A DNA stretch of 64,000 bases. It comes from Rhynchopus sp. YZ270_cl-10. Its lineage: Eukaryota; Euglenozoa; Diplonemea; Diplonemida; Diplonemidae. Positions 9,581 to 20,044 of this stretch are shown piece by piece (position 1 is the stretch's first letter; each line of letters starts with the position of its first letter). The notes under the pieces were generated by a model. The model had not been told where the DNA came from and did not search any database. It was given only the letters and a program-made list of their open reading frames with translations. Location of the stretch: positions 1,727,588-1,791,587 of the forward strand of contig OZ037844.1 in NCBI GenBank assembly GCA_964035575.1. The letters run 5' to 3'. A program made the position numbers and the translations under genes.

Positions 9581-9790
9581 CTAGAAGAAAGCTCGCTAAA
9601 ATGTAGGAGGCTGGTGTGGTTGTGAACAGAATTTTTTTTTTATTGTATGAAGGTTTTGCATTTTTACAAATGTGAAAGCCGAAAAAATTGAATAGAAAAA
9701 TGAATTGAACTTGGCTCACCCCTCATTTCTCTTTTCATAGCATTTGTGTACTCACACACCAAAAACAGGTGAACTATTTCTCAAGAAACT
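9581..9790. other. Intergenic spacer upstream of the small zinc-finger gene
   Basis: AT-rich DNA between the satellite and the ATG at 9791. I see no TATA box of good quality, no repeat and no RNA gene. It probably holds the promoter and 5' leader of the next gene. Confidence 0.5.
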
Positions 9791-10355
9791 ATGAACACCA
9801 TGAAGATTAAGCGGAAGCCAGTGCCCTTTGTGCAGAAGAAAGATGCACCAAGCATGTTGCCGGTGTTCAATGTGCAGGATCAAGCTCCTCATGAGAGTGA
9901 GGAATTGCCACCAATTCCAGTGTGCTCCCAGAAGAAGGAGACAGTACTAACGAAGGTACAGGAGCAAGGCGTTAAAACAGAGGAGCAAACTCAGAAGGAA
10001 TCTGTGCTTCCGTCAGAACAGGCCGCAGCATTGGAAATTCCTGTTTCTGCAGAAAGCTTTTCCTCAGTGACTGAAGAGCTGAAAGAGGTGAAACAGACTG
10101 TCTCAGATCTCAAGAAACAGCTGAACGAAGTGTTCCTTCTGTGTCAGGACATGAAAAAGGTATGTATCAACTTTTCAAGTATCACTTTCAACAACTGAAA
10201 CTCAACAGGAGCTAGACAGAAAGAGAAAGCGCGAAGCAGCAGAAGACGAAAAAATGGAAAAGATGTGTTATGCTCACGAATGCTCTAGTACTTGGAGGGG
10301 AAGGGAATTTCAACACAAAGGTGCTCTTTTCCAGCACAATAAAGCACATCATTAG
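9791..10355 (+). CDS. Small protein with coiled-coil segment and C-terminal Cys/His finger; two exons
   Basis: Exon 1 is 9791-10159 (123 codons) and exon 2 is 10209-10355, ending in TAG. The 49-base intron (10160-10208) has a GTATGT donor and a CAACAG acceptor, like the introns in the gene array; reading through it would end the protein early. The product is 171 residues. Residues 1-12 are basic, 40-80 are polar and Glu/Gln-rich, about 85-135 are heptad-like and Lys/Glu-rich (coiled coil likely), and the end has Cys143, Cys148, His166 and His170, a C2H2-like finger with a long loop. ATG 9791 is the first in frame and AATAAA occurs near 10338. No family recognised. A nuclear or DNA-binding role is a guess from the finger and the basic patch KRKRE. 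Confidence 0.7.
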
Positions 10356-10681
10356 AGAATAATTTATTTTTTTTTTCGTTTGGGGGTATTTCTTATCGCA
10401 GAGAATGTGCAAATTACTTCTTCCTGCGCAAAAATATGGGTTCCCCTTTTTTATATGCACATGCAGATTGGTTTTAATTTTGTCAAAATTTTCAAGATCA
10501 TTTTTTAATTATTTTTTTTTGAAAACTTAGTTGTGAGACTTTTTTATTTTCCTTCTTGAAAACGCAAAACTTTCTCCCACCCACCATTTTATATTTTCTA
10601 CAATACAATTTCTAGCAATTTATCACAACTATTCAAAACTCACATAACAGTGGTCTGGGTACTTTACTTTTTGCAAAAAAA
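10356..10681. other. AT-rich intergenic region
   Basis: About 325 bases of T-rich DNA between the two zinc-finger genes, with runs of T at 10369-10377 and 10512-10519. No open frame of credible composition and no RNA gene seen. It presumably contains the 3' end of the first gene and the promoter of the second. Confidence 0.5.
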
Positions 10682-11671
10682 ATGAAAAGACAACGAAGCG
10701 AGGAAAGATCTGATGATGGGCACACTAAGAAGAAGGCTAATACAAAGACAACAGAAGCTGAAGAGGGAAACACTTCCCCAAAACGAAAGAGAGATGATGA
10801 GGGATTTATGTGCGACCATTGTGGCTCATACTTTACACATGAAAAGCAGAGCAAGAATCACAAACAGACAAAGAAGTGCAAAGAAACTTGCCCAAAGTGC
10901 CGAGTGAGGTTTCCGTCTAAGAATGCTAGATACAAACACCAAAAGACCTGTGCAGGAGAATGTCAGACAGCCCCACCCCAGAAGAAACCCAAGATGGAAG
11001 CTGATAAAAAAAATAACCGTTTTACATGTTCGCAATGTGATGCTTCGTACAAAAATGTATGGAAACTAAATGAGCACCTTGAAAAATGTGTGAAGGTGTG
11101 CATATTGTGTAGACGGGAGTGTGAAGAAAACCATATGTGCTTAGGGAAGATCTGCTGTCAGCACTGTGGTGAAGAGTTTGATGATGTGAAAAACCTTACT
11201 GCACATGAGGCTACATGCAAAACACAATGCCAGTATTGCTATTATCAATTTACAGATATGAGATCACTCCAAAATCATACACCATTCTGCATCCGGTTCA
11301 GAGTTCTGAACGGAAAGTCCCGCTATAAGTCCGACATATTTCTCCAAGCAGATGAGGCTACATTAGCACTTCCGCACCACAAAACGAATTCTTCTACACC
11401 TGCAGAGTCCGCTTTAATTGCAGCTGCATTGTGTTTGACAGCAGCAGAATTGCCAAGAGCTCTTCACATGGACGGCAGCCCATTATCCTCCTGGACGTTT
11501 CATACAGCAGAAATGTTTCGCGTTTCTGGGCAGAAGACTTCTGCACGACCTCACTATGCCACACAGCAGAATCTGATAAAGTTCCAAATTGTTCTGCTGT
11601 GGTGTCATAAGAATGTGCAGAAGAAGGCGCTCACTTTGGCCGGTGAGAGTATTGTCATGCCACAAAAATAA
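10682..11671 (+). CDS. C2HC zinc-finger array protein, 329 residues
   Basis: The N-terminus is strongly basic and acidic-mixed (KKK, PKRKRDD near residues 16-40), a probable nuclear localisation signal. Five fingers follow the strict pattern C-x2-C-x12-H-x3-5-C: Cys44/Cys47/His60/Cys66, Cys70/73/His86/Cys90, Cys116/119/His132/Cys136, Cys159/162/His175/Cys179 and Cys183/186/His199/Cys203. An irregular Cys/His cluster at 140-153 sits between the third and fourth. All five end in Cys instead of the usual second His, so this is a C2HC series, not classic C2H2. The C-terminal 120 residues have no recognisable domain. ATG 10682 is the first in frame; AATAAA overlaps the stop codon. A DNA- or RNA-binding function is likely from the fingers. 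Whether it is a host gene or belonged to a mobile element is open. Confidence 0.8.
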   Translation: MKRQRSEERSDDGHTKKKANTKTTEAEEGNTSPKRKRDDEGFMCDHCGSYFTHEKQSKNHKQTKKCKETCPKCRVRFPSKNARYKHQKTCAGECQTAPPQKKPKMEADKKNNRFTCSQCDASYKNVWKLNEHLEKCVKVCILCRRECEENHMCLGKICCQHCGEEFDDVKNLTAHEATCKTQCQYCYYQFTDMRSLQNHTPFCIRFRVLNGKSRYKSDIFLQADEATLALPHHKTNSSTPAESALIAAALCLTAAELPRALHMDGSPLSSWTFHTAEMFRVSGQKTSARPHYATQQNLIKFQIVLLWCHKNVQKKALTLAGESIVMPQK

Positions 11672-11814
11672 AGATCAAAAAAAGAAAAAAAGGGAAAACA
11701 GAATATTTCTGTAGTAAAAACGCACAAAAGAATCGATCCACCTAGTTTTCCAGTTGTAAATTACTTACCAATCAACCCAACTGTCCTACAGGAACTTACA
11801 CAAAAACCAAAAAA
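11672..11814. other. 3' flank of the zinc-finger gene
   Basis: A-rich sequence after the stop, likely the polyadenylation region. Nothing else recognised. Confidence 0.4.
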
Positions 11815-12475
11815 CATGTAAAAACTGATACATGCATTTTAGGTCAAAAATACCCATTTCTCAGCGCAAATTGACCCCATCACTGCACGCACAGACTCCG
11901 GAGAGCCAAAATCAAAATTTTTTTTTTTCGATTTTTTGTAGGCAAAAATTGGTGGGAAAATTTTTTTTGGTCAAAAATCCTGGTTTTTGGGTCTCATACA
12001 TGTGTATGACCAAATTTCAGGTGGTCAAAAGTGGAGTCTGACCCCCATGTCCAGGTTATGGAAATGTCCTATGAAGCCATTGCCGAAGGAATTTTGTACT
12101 TTTGAGCATCAGAAATTAGGTACTGACCAAAAAACCCACACAAAACCCAAAAACACCAAAAATCATGTAAAAACTGATACATGCATTTTAGGTCAAAAAT
12201 ACCCATTTCTCAGCGCAAATTGACCCCACCACAGCACGCACAGACTCCGGAGAGCCAAAATCAAAAATTTTTTTTTTCGATTTTTTGTAGGCAAAAATTG
12301 CTGGGAAATTTTTTTTGGTCAAAAATCCTGGTTTTTGGGTCTCATACATGTGTATGACCAAATTTTAGGTGGTCAAAAGTGGAGTCTGACCCCCATGTCC
12401 AGGTTATGGAAATGTCCTATGAAGCCATTCCCGAAGGAATTTTGTACTTTTGAGCATCAGAAATTAGGTACTGAA
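11815..12475. repeat. Two tandem copies of a 348-base non-coding repeat
   Basis: The block starting GTAAAAACTGATACATGC at 11819 recurs at 12167 with only a few substitutions, and the match continues through the end of each copy (TACTTTTGAGCATCAGAAA). A third, decayed part begins near 12548 (ATCTGACCCCCATGTCCAGG). Several TCAAAAA and GGTCAAAA words recur inside. No protein is encoded. Function unknown. Confidence 0.8.
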
Positions 12476-13081
12476 AAATTTTTCCACACAAATTTGACCT
12501 GGTACTCAAGGTCAATTTGACCTTGGGTTTTCTCTCAGGGTCTTGTGACCAATTTTAATCATGTTAAAAATGGAATCTGACCCCCATGTCCAGGTCATAA
12601 AAATGCCCAATGAGTCATTTAAAGCCACTGATTTGACCTTTTGAGCAGTTGTAGTTATATGTGGCCCAATTTTCCCAGCCAGAAAATGACCCCAAAAATC
12701 ACGAAAAAAAATATTTTAAAGCCGATACTCTTACACACCTAAATTTGGCCCTAAGTGTCAAAAGTGGGCCTCCAGGGTCGCAATAGCCTCATTTTATGGG
12801 GATACTGGCCATATTCATGGTTATCTCGTTTTTGAAATATTTATAACATATACACCCAGTACCTCAGAAACACAAAATATCGCAATTTTACTCACAAAAA
12901 TAGCCGTGAAATGCCGCACACATTTTAGATATTCCCAGATCCTGGGGACTGAGGCCCCCGGTCGGGGCTGTCGTTTCTGGGCCCCATACTACTGGAGTAT
13001 CATATCAGAATCACTCGGAAGTAGCAAACCGCCATGAAAGATGAGATGCCAAAAGCAAGCCCTCTATTCCGTAATAACTAG
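12476..13081. other. AT-rich non-coding region with a decayed third repeat copy
   Basis: Contains the degenerate remnant of the 348-base repeat to about 12620. The rest is AT-rich sequence with no gene seen, then a small GC-rich hairpin (GCCCC/GGGGC near 12953-12968) before the satellite array begins. Confidence 0.45.
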
Positions 13082-13800
13082 AAACCCCCGCAAACCCCCG
13101 CAAACCCGCAAACCCGCAAACCCGCAAACCCGCAAACCCGCAAACCCGCAAACCCGCAAACCGCAAACCCGCAAACCCGCAAACCCGCAAACCCGCAAAC
13201 CCGCAAACCCGCAACCCGCAAACCCGCAAACCCGCAAACCCGCAAACCCGCAAACCCGCAAACCCGCAACCCGCAAACCCGTAAACCGCAAACCCGCAAA
13301 CCCGCAAACCCGCAAACCCGTAAACCCGCAAACCGCAAACCCGCAAACCGCAAACCCGCAAACCCGCAAACCCGCAAACCCGCAAACCCGCAAACCCGCA
13401 AACCCGCAAACCCGCAAACCCGCAACCCGCAAACCCGCAAACCCGCAAACCCGCAAACCCGCAAACCCGCAACCCGCAAACCCGCAAACCCGTAAACCCG
13501 CAAACCCGCAAACCGCAAACCCGCAAACCCGCAAACCCGCAAACCCGCAAACCCGCAAACCCGCAAACCCGCAAACCCGCAAACCCGCAAACCCGCAAAC
13601 CCGCAAACCCGCAAACCCGCAAACCCGCAAACCCGCAAACCCGCAAACCCGCAAACCCGCAAACCCGCAAACCCGCAAACCCGCAAACCCGCAAACCCGC
13701 AAACCCGCAAACCCGCAAACCCGCAAACCCGCAAACCCGCAAACCCGCAAACCCGCAAACCCGCAAACCCGCAAACCCGCAAACCCGCACAAACCCGCAA
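13082..13800 (+). repeat. AACCCGCA satellite array 2, irregular, ending at a gap
   Basis: Same 8-base unit and same orientation as array 1, but with many 7-base units (AACCGCA, ACCCGCA) and two longer first units (AACCCCCGC). It ends in the assembly gap, so its true length is unknown. Confidence 0.95.
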
Positions 13801-14000
13801 NNNNNNNNNNNNNNNNNNNNNNNNNNNNNNNNNNNNNNNNNNNNNNNNNNNNNNNNNNNNNNNNNNNNNNNNNNNNNNNNNNNNNNNNNNNNNNNNNNNN
13901 NNNNNNNNNNNNNNNNNNNNNNNNNNNNNNNNNNNNNNNNNNNNNNNNNNNNNNNNNNNNNNNNNNNNNNNNNNNNNNNNNNNNNNNNNNNNNNNNNNNN
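13801..14000. other. Assembly gap of exactly 200 N
   Basis: The gap removes the junction between satellite array 2 and the first unit of the gene array, including the promoter and start codon of that unit's gene 1. The round size suggests a placeholder or estimate. Confidence 0.99.
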
Positions 14001-14099
14001 GAGGCGGAGGCGGAGGCGGGGTCGGCTCATACGCCACCCCCCCTCCTGGGACAATCCTCAGTCCCAGCAGCAGCGAAGGAGACGGAGAAGACAACAGCG
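14001..14099 (+). CDS. Gene 1 exon 1, unit 1, start lost in gap
   Basis: Remainder of exon 1, starting inside the GAGGCG repeats that encode the Glu-Ala run, up to the GTATGT donor at 14100. The perfect hairpin CTGGGAC/GTCCCAG lies at 14046-14067. Confidence 0.5.
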
Positions 14100-14533
14100 G
14101 TATGTAACTTTTACCCCTTTTTATTACTTTTTCTTCGTATGTCATTTCAACACTCCGGATTCTCGGCTCATGATGCCTCCTTACAAGAGGCGCAAACTCT
14201 GCTTAGCCGCATGGGTCCGCTCCCACCGCAGCTCCGCATCCTTCACGCGTACCGGTCAGTCATGCACGCACATCCCACACGACGTCTTTCCTTCACCTAT
14301 GTGAACGTCCACGAAGATGTTGGGTCTTCCTTGCTATCCTCCGCAGCAGCACGCTTCGCGCCTACTCCTCCGCCCGCACCATGGGAAGGGTGCCAGCATC
14401 AGTGTCACCTAGGTCCGTCATGAACAGGTCCCTCTCGGGCTTGTTTTTCTATTTCAGCCTGTTCACAGGCTTAACCTTGTTAGTTCCTCATTCTCTTTGT
14501 TTTTTTTTTATTTTTTGCAAATACGAAGTGTAA

Positions 14534-14669
14534 CCCAGGTGAGGTGTGCACTGGCTGTGCATGCAGGAGGAGGAGTAAGAGGTGCTATGGTGTGCGGAAC
14601 GCACAGGTGAGGTGTGCACTGACTGTGCATGCAGGAGGAGGAGTAAGAGGTGCTGTGGGGTGCGGAACG
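14534..14669. repeat. 68-base tandem duplication before the satellite
   Basis: The block beginning CCAGGTGAGGTGTGCACTG occurs twice in a row with a few differences, including TGCATGCAGGAGGAGGAG in both. It is present at the same place in every unit, for example 22049-22184 in unit 2. Confidence 0.8.
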
Positions 14670-14684
14670 TAGGGTATCGTGTTA

Positions 14685-17105
14685 CGTGCGCATGTAGTGT
14701 ATGGTGATACATGCGCACGCTGTGTATAGTGTACTGTGCGCACGTAGTGTATAGTGATACGTGCGCACGTGGTGCGCACGCTGTGTATAGTGTTCCGTGC
14801 GCACGTAGTGAAGAGTTTACTGTGCGCACGTGGTGCGCACGCTGTGTAGAGTGTACTGTGCGCACGCTGTGAAGAGTGTACTGTGCGCACGTGGTGCGCA
14901 CGCTGTGTATAGTGTACTGTGCGCACGTAGTGTATGGTGTACTGTGCGCACGTAGTGAAGAGTGAACTGTGCGCACGCTGTGTATGGTGTACTGTGCGCA
15001 CGTAGTGAAGACTGAACTGTGCGCACGCTGTGAAGAGAGTACTGTGCGCACACTGTGTATGGTGTACTATGCGCACGTAGTGAAGACTGAACTGTGCGCA
15101 CGCTGTGTATAGAGTACTGTGCGCACACTGTGTATAGTTTACTGTGCGCACGCTGTGTATGGTGTACTGTGCGCACGTAGTGAAGAGTGAACTGTGCGCA
15201 CGCTGTGTATAGTTTACTGTGCGCACGCTGTGTATGGTGTACTATGCGCACGTAGTGAAGACTGAACTGTGCGCACGCTGTGTATAGAGTACTGTGCGCA
15301 CACTGTGTATAGTTTACTGTGCGCACGCTGTGTATGGTGTACTGTGCGCACGTAGTGAAGAGTGAACTGTGCGCACGCTGTGTATAGCGTACTGTGCGCA
15401 CACTGTGTATAGTTTACTGTGCGCACGCTGTGTATGGTGTACTATGCGCACGTAGTGAAGACTGAACTGTGCGCACGCTGTGTATAGAGTACTGTGCGCA
15501 CACTGTGTATAGTTTACTGTGCGCACGCTGTGTATGGTGTACTGTGCGCACGTAGTGAAGAGTGAACTGTGCGCACGCTGTGTATAGCGTACTGTGCGCA
15601 CACTGTGTATAGTTTACTGTGCGCACGCTGTGTATGGTGTACTGTGCGCACGCTGTGTATGGTGAACTGTGCGCACGTAGTGTATAGAGTACTGTGCGCA
15701 CACTGTGTATAGTGTACTGTGCGCACGCTGTGTATGGTGAACTGTGCGCACGTAGTGAAGAGTGAACTGTGCGCACACTGTGTATGGTGTACTGTGCGCG
15801 CGTAATGTATAGAGTACAGTGCGCACGTGGTGCGCACGTATCACTACACTACGTGCGCACAGTACACTATACACAGTGTGCGCACAGTTCACTCTTCACT
15901 ACGTGCGCACAGTTCACCATACACTACGTGCGCACAGTTCACCATACACAGCGTGCGCACAGTTCACTCTTCACTACGTGCGCACAGTTCACCATACACT
16001 ACGTGCGCACAGTTCACCATACACAGCGTGCACACAGTTCACTCTTCACTACGTGCGCACAGTACACCATACACTACGTGCGCACAGTTCACCATACACA
16101 GCGTGCGCACAGTACACTACACACAGTGTGCGCATAGTTCACTGTGTGCACAGTTCACTCTTCACTACGTGCGCACAGTACACCATACACTACGTGCGCA
16201 CAGTTCACCGTACACAGCGTGCGCACAGTACACTACACACAGTGTGCGCACAGCTCACTCTTCACTACGTGCGCACAGTACACCATACACTACGTGCGCA
16301 CAGTTCACCATACACAGCATGCGCACAGTACACATAACACAGCGTGCGCACAGTTCACTCTTCACTACGTGCGCACCACGTGCGCACGGAACACTAGACA
16401 CAGCGTGCGCACCACGTGCGCACAGTACTCTATGCACGACGTGCGCACGTATCACTAAACACTACGTGCGCACAGTAAACTCTTCACTACGTGCGCACAG
16501 AACACTATAGACAGCGTGCGCACCACGTGCGCACGTATCACTATACACTACGTGCGCACCACGTGCGCACAGTAAACTCTTCACTACGTGCGCACGGAAC
16601 ACTATACACAGCGTGCGCACCACGTGCGCACGTATCACTATACACTACGTGCGCACCACGTGCGCACAGTAAACTCTTCACTACGTGCGCACGGAACACT
16701 ATACACAGCGTGCGCACCACGTGCGCACGTATCATTATACACTACGTGCGCACCACGTGCGCACGTATCACTATACACTACGTGCGCACCACGTGCGCAC
16801 AGTAAACTCTTCACTACGTGCGCACAGAACACTATACACAGCGTGCGCACCACGTGCGCACGTATCACTATACACTACGTGCGCACCACGTGCGCACAGT
16901 AAACTCTTCACTACGTGCGCACAGAACACTATACACTACGTGCGCACCACGTGCGCACAGTAAACTCTTCACTACGTGCGCACGGAACACTGTACACAGC
17001 GTGCGCACCACGTGCGCACGTATCACTATACACTACGTGCGCACCACGTGCGCACAGTACACTATACACTACGTGCGCACGTAGCACTCCTCACTACATG
17101 CGCAT
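14685..17105. repeat. GTGCGCAC satellite forming a giant near-palindrome, unit 1
   Basis: The left arm (14685 to about 15830) is made of 25-base monomers: the palindrome GTGCGCAC plus a 17-base spacer of a few types. The right arm (about 15840-17105) is the reverse complement of the same monomers. Element order is mirrored too: both outer ends carry the same TGCGCATGTAGTG word in opposite orientation, and both outer parts carry the GTGCGCACCACGTGCGCAC variant. The outer right arm is a 97-base higher-order repeat. The axis is at about 15834. It lies between exon 1 and exon 2 of gene 1, so it is probably intronic. Peptides readable here in every frame are repeat artefacts. Confidence 0.95.
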
Positions 17106-17236
17106 GGAAGCGTTGATATATTATTCAAGTGACAATGTTCTAATTATAGGTTATACACATTCTATTATTTGATAAATATTACAGCAATACCATAATAATT
17201 GGTCTATACTCTATGTACTACTAAACAACATTACAG

Positions 17237-18741
17237 GTGACCCCGTCATAGCGATACGGAAGGTGTACCGCACGCTGAACAAGAAGGTGGAATACTACGA
17301 GCAGCAAGGAGTACTGCTCCGGCTAGTAGACGGAGTGCTGGCGGATCGGTCCACCGAGCGCAACAGGAAGAAGGGGGATCCGTACGAGGTATGAATATAC
17401 ACTAAGTACCACATATATAATTCATACTACTTTTTACAGCGCGAGGAGTACGGACCCCAGGGGGAGCAGCCGCCGCCGAGCTGCCTGGAATTTGAGTTCC
17501 AGGCAGCACTCGACCACTCCGAGAATGGAGTGGTCGAGGAGGCGTGGCGACCCCACCTCCAGCGTAGGCTGGAGCTGGCGTGCCGACCGGCACGACAGGC
17601 GAAGAGGGAGTACGAGCTCCGTATGTCTTATTATACATTACCTATGCGTTTCCTCATATTTATATTATTCCCCCTTACTACAGCTCCCGAGGTCCGCAGC
17701 CTCGGATTTGGGACGTACGTCCCAACCGCACAGGAGGAGAAGCAGCAGAGGGAAGACGCGAAACGCGTCGTCGCGAACGGTCGGAGGATCGTCGCGACCC
17801 TCATGCTGTCGTCAGAGCTGATCATCAGCGACGACAGCAAGGTATGTGCTCAAACCTCCCACCTTCTATATTACTATACCAAAACATCACAGATCCATTC
17901 ACTGTTGACGGACACACTGAAACGCCCAGAGGACGAGGACACGCAGCGCGCGTCAGGGTCCGTGAGCGTGAGCGGACCGGGAGAGCCGCAGCCGCCCCCC
18001 GACAGCCACCCCCACGCCGGGCCGTCCGAGCTGACGTTCCCCCACGCCACCATGTCGGTTCCGTGGGCCCGTCTCCGGACGGCCCTGTGGGTGGCAGGAG
18101 GGGTGCGGGGCCTCCCCGAGCTCGAGGCTGCGGTAGAGGCGGAAAAAAACAGAGAAAAAAAAGCAAAGAAAAGGAGGGGTAAACCCCAGGACCAGTTCCA
18201 GGCGTGGTCCGAGGGAAAGGACTCCCAGTCCCAGGAGTGGGACTGGGTGTATACGGAAACGAATAGGCCGGGAAGAAAAAGAAAAAGGGAAACAGGACAA
18301 CCCAGGCGCGAGAACACCACCACCTCGCCCTCCCCCTGCCTCCCACCCCAGATGTACGCACTGCCGTACGACACCCCCCCCAGCTCCGCACAAAATAGTG
18401 AAAAAAAAAGAAGGGTAGGATGTGATATAAAAAAAACAGAAACCAAAAAGGAAAGCGAAGAAGAAACCAAAAAAGAAAAAAAAGTAGAAACAAAAAAACA
18501 GACCAAAAGAGAGAGAGAAGAAGCCGCTGCTAAAAAGCAGTGGCTTGATGCCTACCAAAAAATGGGCACGGAGGAAAAAAAGCAGTGGTGCATGGAGTGC
18601 GGCTTTAATTGCTGCGCTTCATGCACCACTCTTGTGGCATGCCATAACAGCTGCCACAAGAGAATACCCTCCAAATGGAAACAACGAAAAGAAGGGCGTG
18701 CAGTGCACGCAAGCGCCAAAATCATGCATAAAGCGAGATAA
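17237..18741 (+). CDS. Gene 1 exons 2-5, unit 1: unknown Lys/Glu-rich protein with Cys-rich C-terminus
   Basis: Exons 17237-17388, 17440-17620, 17684-17841 and 17893-18741. Exon boundaries, phases and protein are identical to unit 2, described in full there. Clear exon hairpins in this copy: 17481-17506, 17509-17538, an 18-base palindrome at 17708-17725, nested stems at 17806-17837, 18224-18247, 18584-18630, 18631-18660 and 18696-18710. The four short introns between and around these exons contain none that I could see. Confidence 0.7.
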
Positions 18742-18857
18742 GCACTATTTTTATATATTTTTGTTTTGTTTACTAAATTTTTATTTTTCAGACATGTCCC
18801 CCTAGATCACCTCCAGCCTCCCCCCTCTCTTCCAAATAATGTTTGAGCTAAATGAAA

Positions 18858-18864
18858 TATAAAG
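18858..18864 (+). promoter_or_regulatory. TATA box of gene 2 (TATAAAG), unit 1
   Basis: Lies 88 bases ahead of the gene 2 ATG in the short spacer after gene 1. The same site recurs in all complete units. Confidence 0.5.
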
Positions 18865-18951
18865 AACCCCTATACCCTCCCCTTTTTACTTTAGTTTATC
18901 ATCAGATACACTTTTTAATCCTCATCACATCCCATCAGACGTACACACACA

Positions 18952-20044
18952 ATGAGGGTGAAGATGGCGCGGAGACGGCCGGTCCCAGCCCCACCCCCAA
19001 TGGCGGCGATTCAGGCCCCAGCCCCAGCCCCAAAGGCGGCGACGAGAAGGAAGAGGAAGCGCAAGCGGGCGGCGACAGTGTCCTCCGCGTCCGCCGGGGG
19101 GTCGTCGGTGGGGAATATGTCCTCATTCTCCCCCGGCGCCCCCGGCGCCCCCGACGCCCCCACCTCCGTCATGCCGCGGAGCCCCACCACCACCACCAAC
19201 ACTGCCTCAGGTATGTATTCCCTCATACATTATTACATCGTTTTTAATTAAGTACGTAGTTATTAATCCCCCATCACAGAGACCGCCACCAGACAACGCC
19301 TGTCAGTGGTGAAGGTGCAGGCGAAGGCGCGGCTAGAAGCCGCCATGCAGGCAACGGAGGAGCCACCGAGGGTATGTTATATAATTCTCCCCTATATTAG
19401 CTCCCCCTTTATCCCAAGAATTACAACACTATACAGGAGAGTATGTCCCTCAGATTCGAAGTTGAGGCTACGGTAAGCTCAGAAGAAGAACCCGAGTGGA
19501 AAGAAAAAGTATGTATTTTAATTGTATTGTACCTATTTTTGTCATGCTATTTTATTTTTCTCAGAAACAGGCGATCCTGGCCAGGACACGCCAAATCCAG
19601 CATAAAATGCTGGAGGCGTACGCCGGGAAGGAGGACACGGACACGGACTGGAGAGAGTCCGTGTCGTCGCAGGGAGCCGGCAGCGACGAGGAGTACGAGG
19701 AAAAGGGGGGAGAGGGGGGGAGGGGCAAAGAGGTGGAGGTGGCATCGGGGAGGTGGGTGAGTGTAAGGGTGGGGGTTAGGGGGGAGGGGGTTAAGGGGGA
19801 GGGGGTTAAGGGGGAGGGGTATGGGGTCGCAACCGACGGTTGCGTCCCATACGAGGTGGGAACGGGGGAGGTGCCAAACGCAGACCAACTTAAAATGTTG
19901 GCTACTGCGGGCATCGCCCCCGGGGACGAGGGACTAGTCCCGCTCCCCCACAAGCACGACACCAGACAGACATGTCTGGTGCTCGTGACGAGAACAGAGG
20001 GGGGGGGGGTCTCTGTTACCCCCCCCTCCAAAAAAGGCAGCTGA
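18952..20044 (+). CDS. Gene 2, unit 1: unknown basic/acidic protein, four exons
   Basis: Exons 18952-19210, 19280-19371, 19437-19508 and 19565-20044. Donors are GTATGT in all three introns; acceptors are CACAG, TACAG and CTCAG. Phases (1, 0, 0) join without a stop to give 300 residues. The N-terminus is Pro/Ala-rich with a basic cluster RRKRKRKRA (about 32-40), a likely nuclear signal; the middle is charged and helical; the end is Gly/Glu-rich and then mixed. No known domain. Perfect hairpins lie in the exons: 19596-19614, 19640-19665 and 20037-20060, the last covering the stop codon. An 11-G run at 19999-20009 precedes the stop; a one-base change there would fuse this frame to the following open frame. 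It sits about 210 bases after gene 1, same strand. Confidence 0.7.

Noticed and set aside
8595-9584. Long open frames through the AACCCGCA arrays on both strands (here and at 13041-14423, 53411-55669, 55676-56386 and 61864-63996)
   Set aside because: An 8-base unit read in threes gives the same 8-residue peptide in every frame and contains few stops. There is no start context or unique sequence; they are artefacts of the repeat.
14685-17105. CRISPR-like pattern of 8-base repeat and 17-base spacer
   Set aside because: Spacers are only a few recurring types, repeats are far too short, the two halves are inverted, and the context is eukaryotic with introns.
14488-17172. His/Thr/Arg/Ala-rich open frames across the GTGCGCAC satellite in all six units
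   Set aside because: The 25-base monomer is open in several phases on both strands and the frames shift with monomer number, so they are not conserved as proteins.
17825-18558. Phe- and Pro-rich minus-strand frames opposite gene 1 exon 5
   Set aside because: They mirror the Lys/Glu and Pro-rich coding strand; splice sites and TATA boxes all point to the plus strand.
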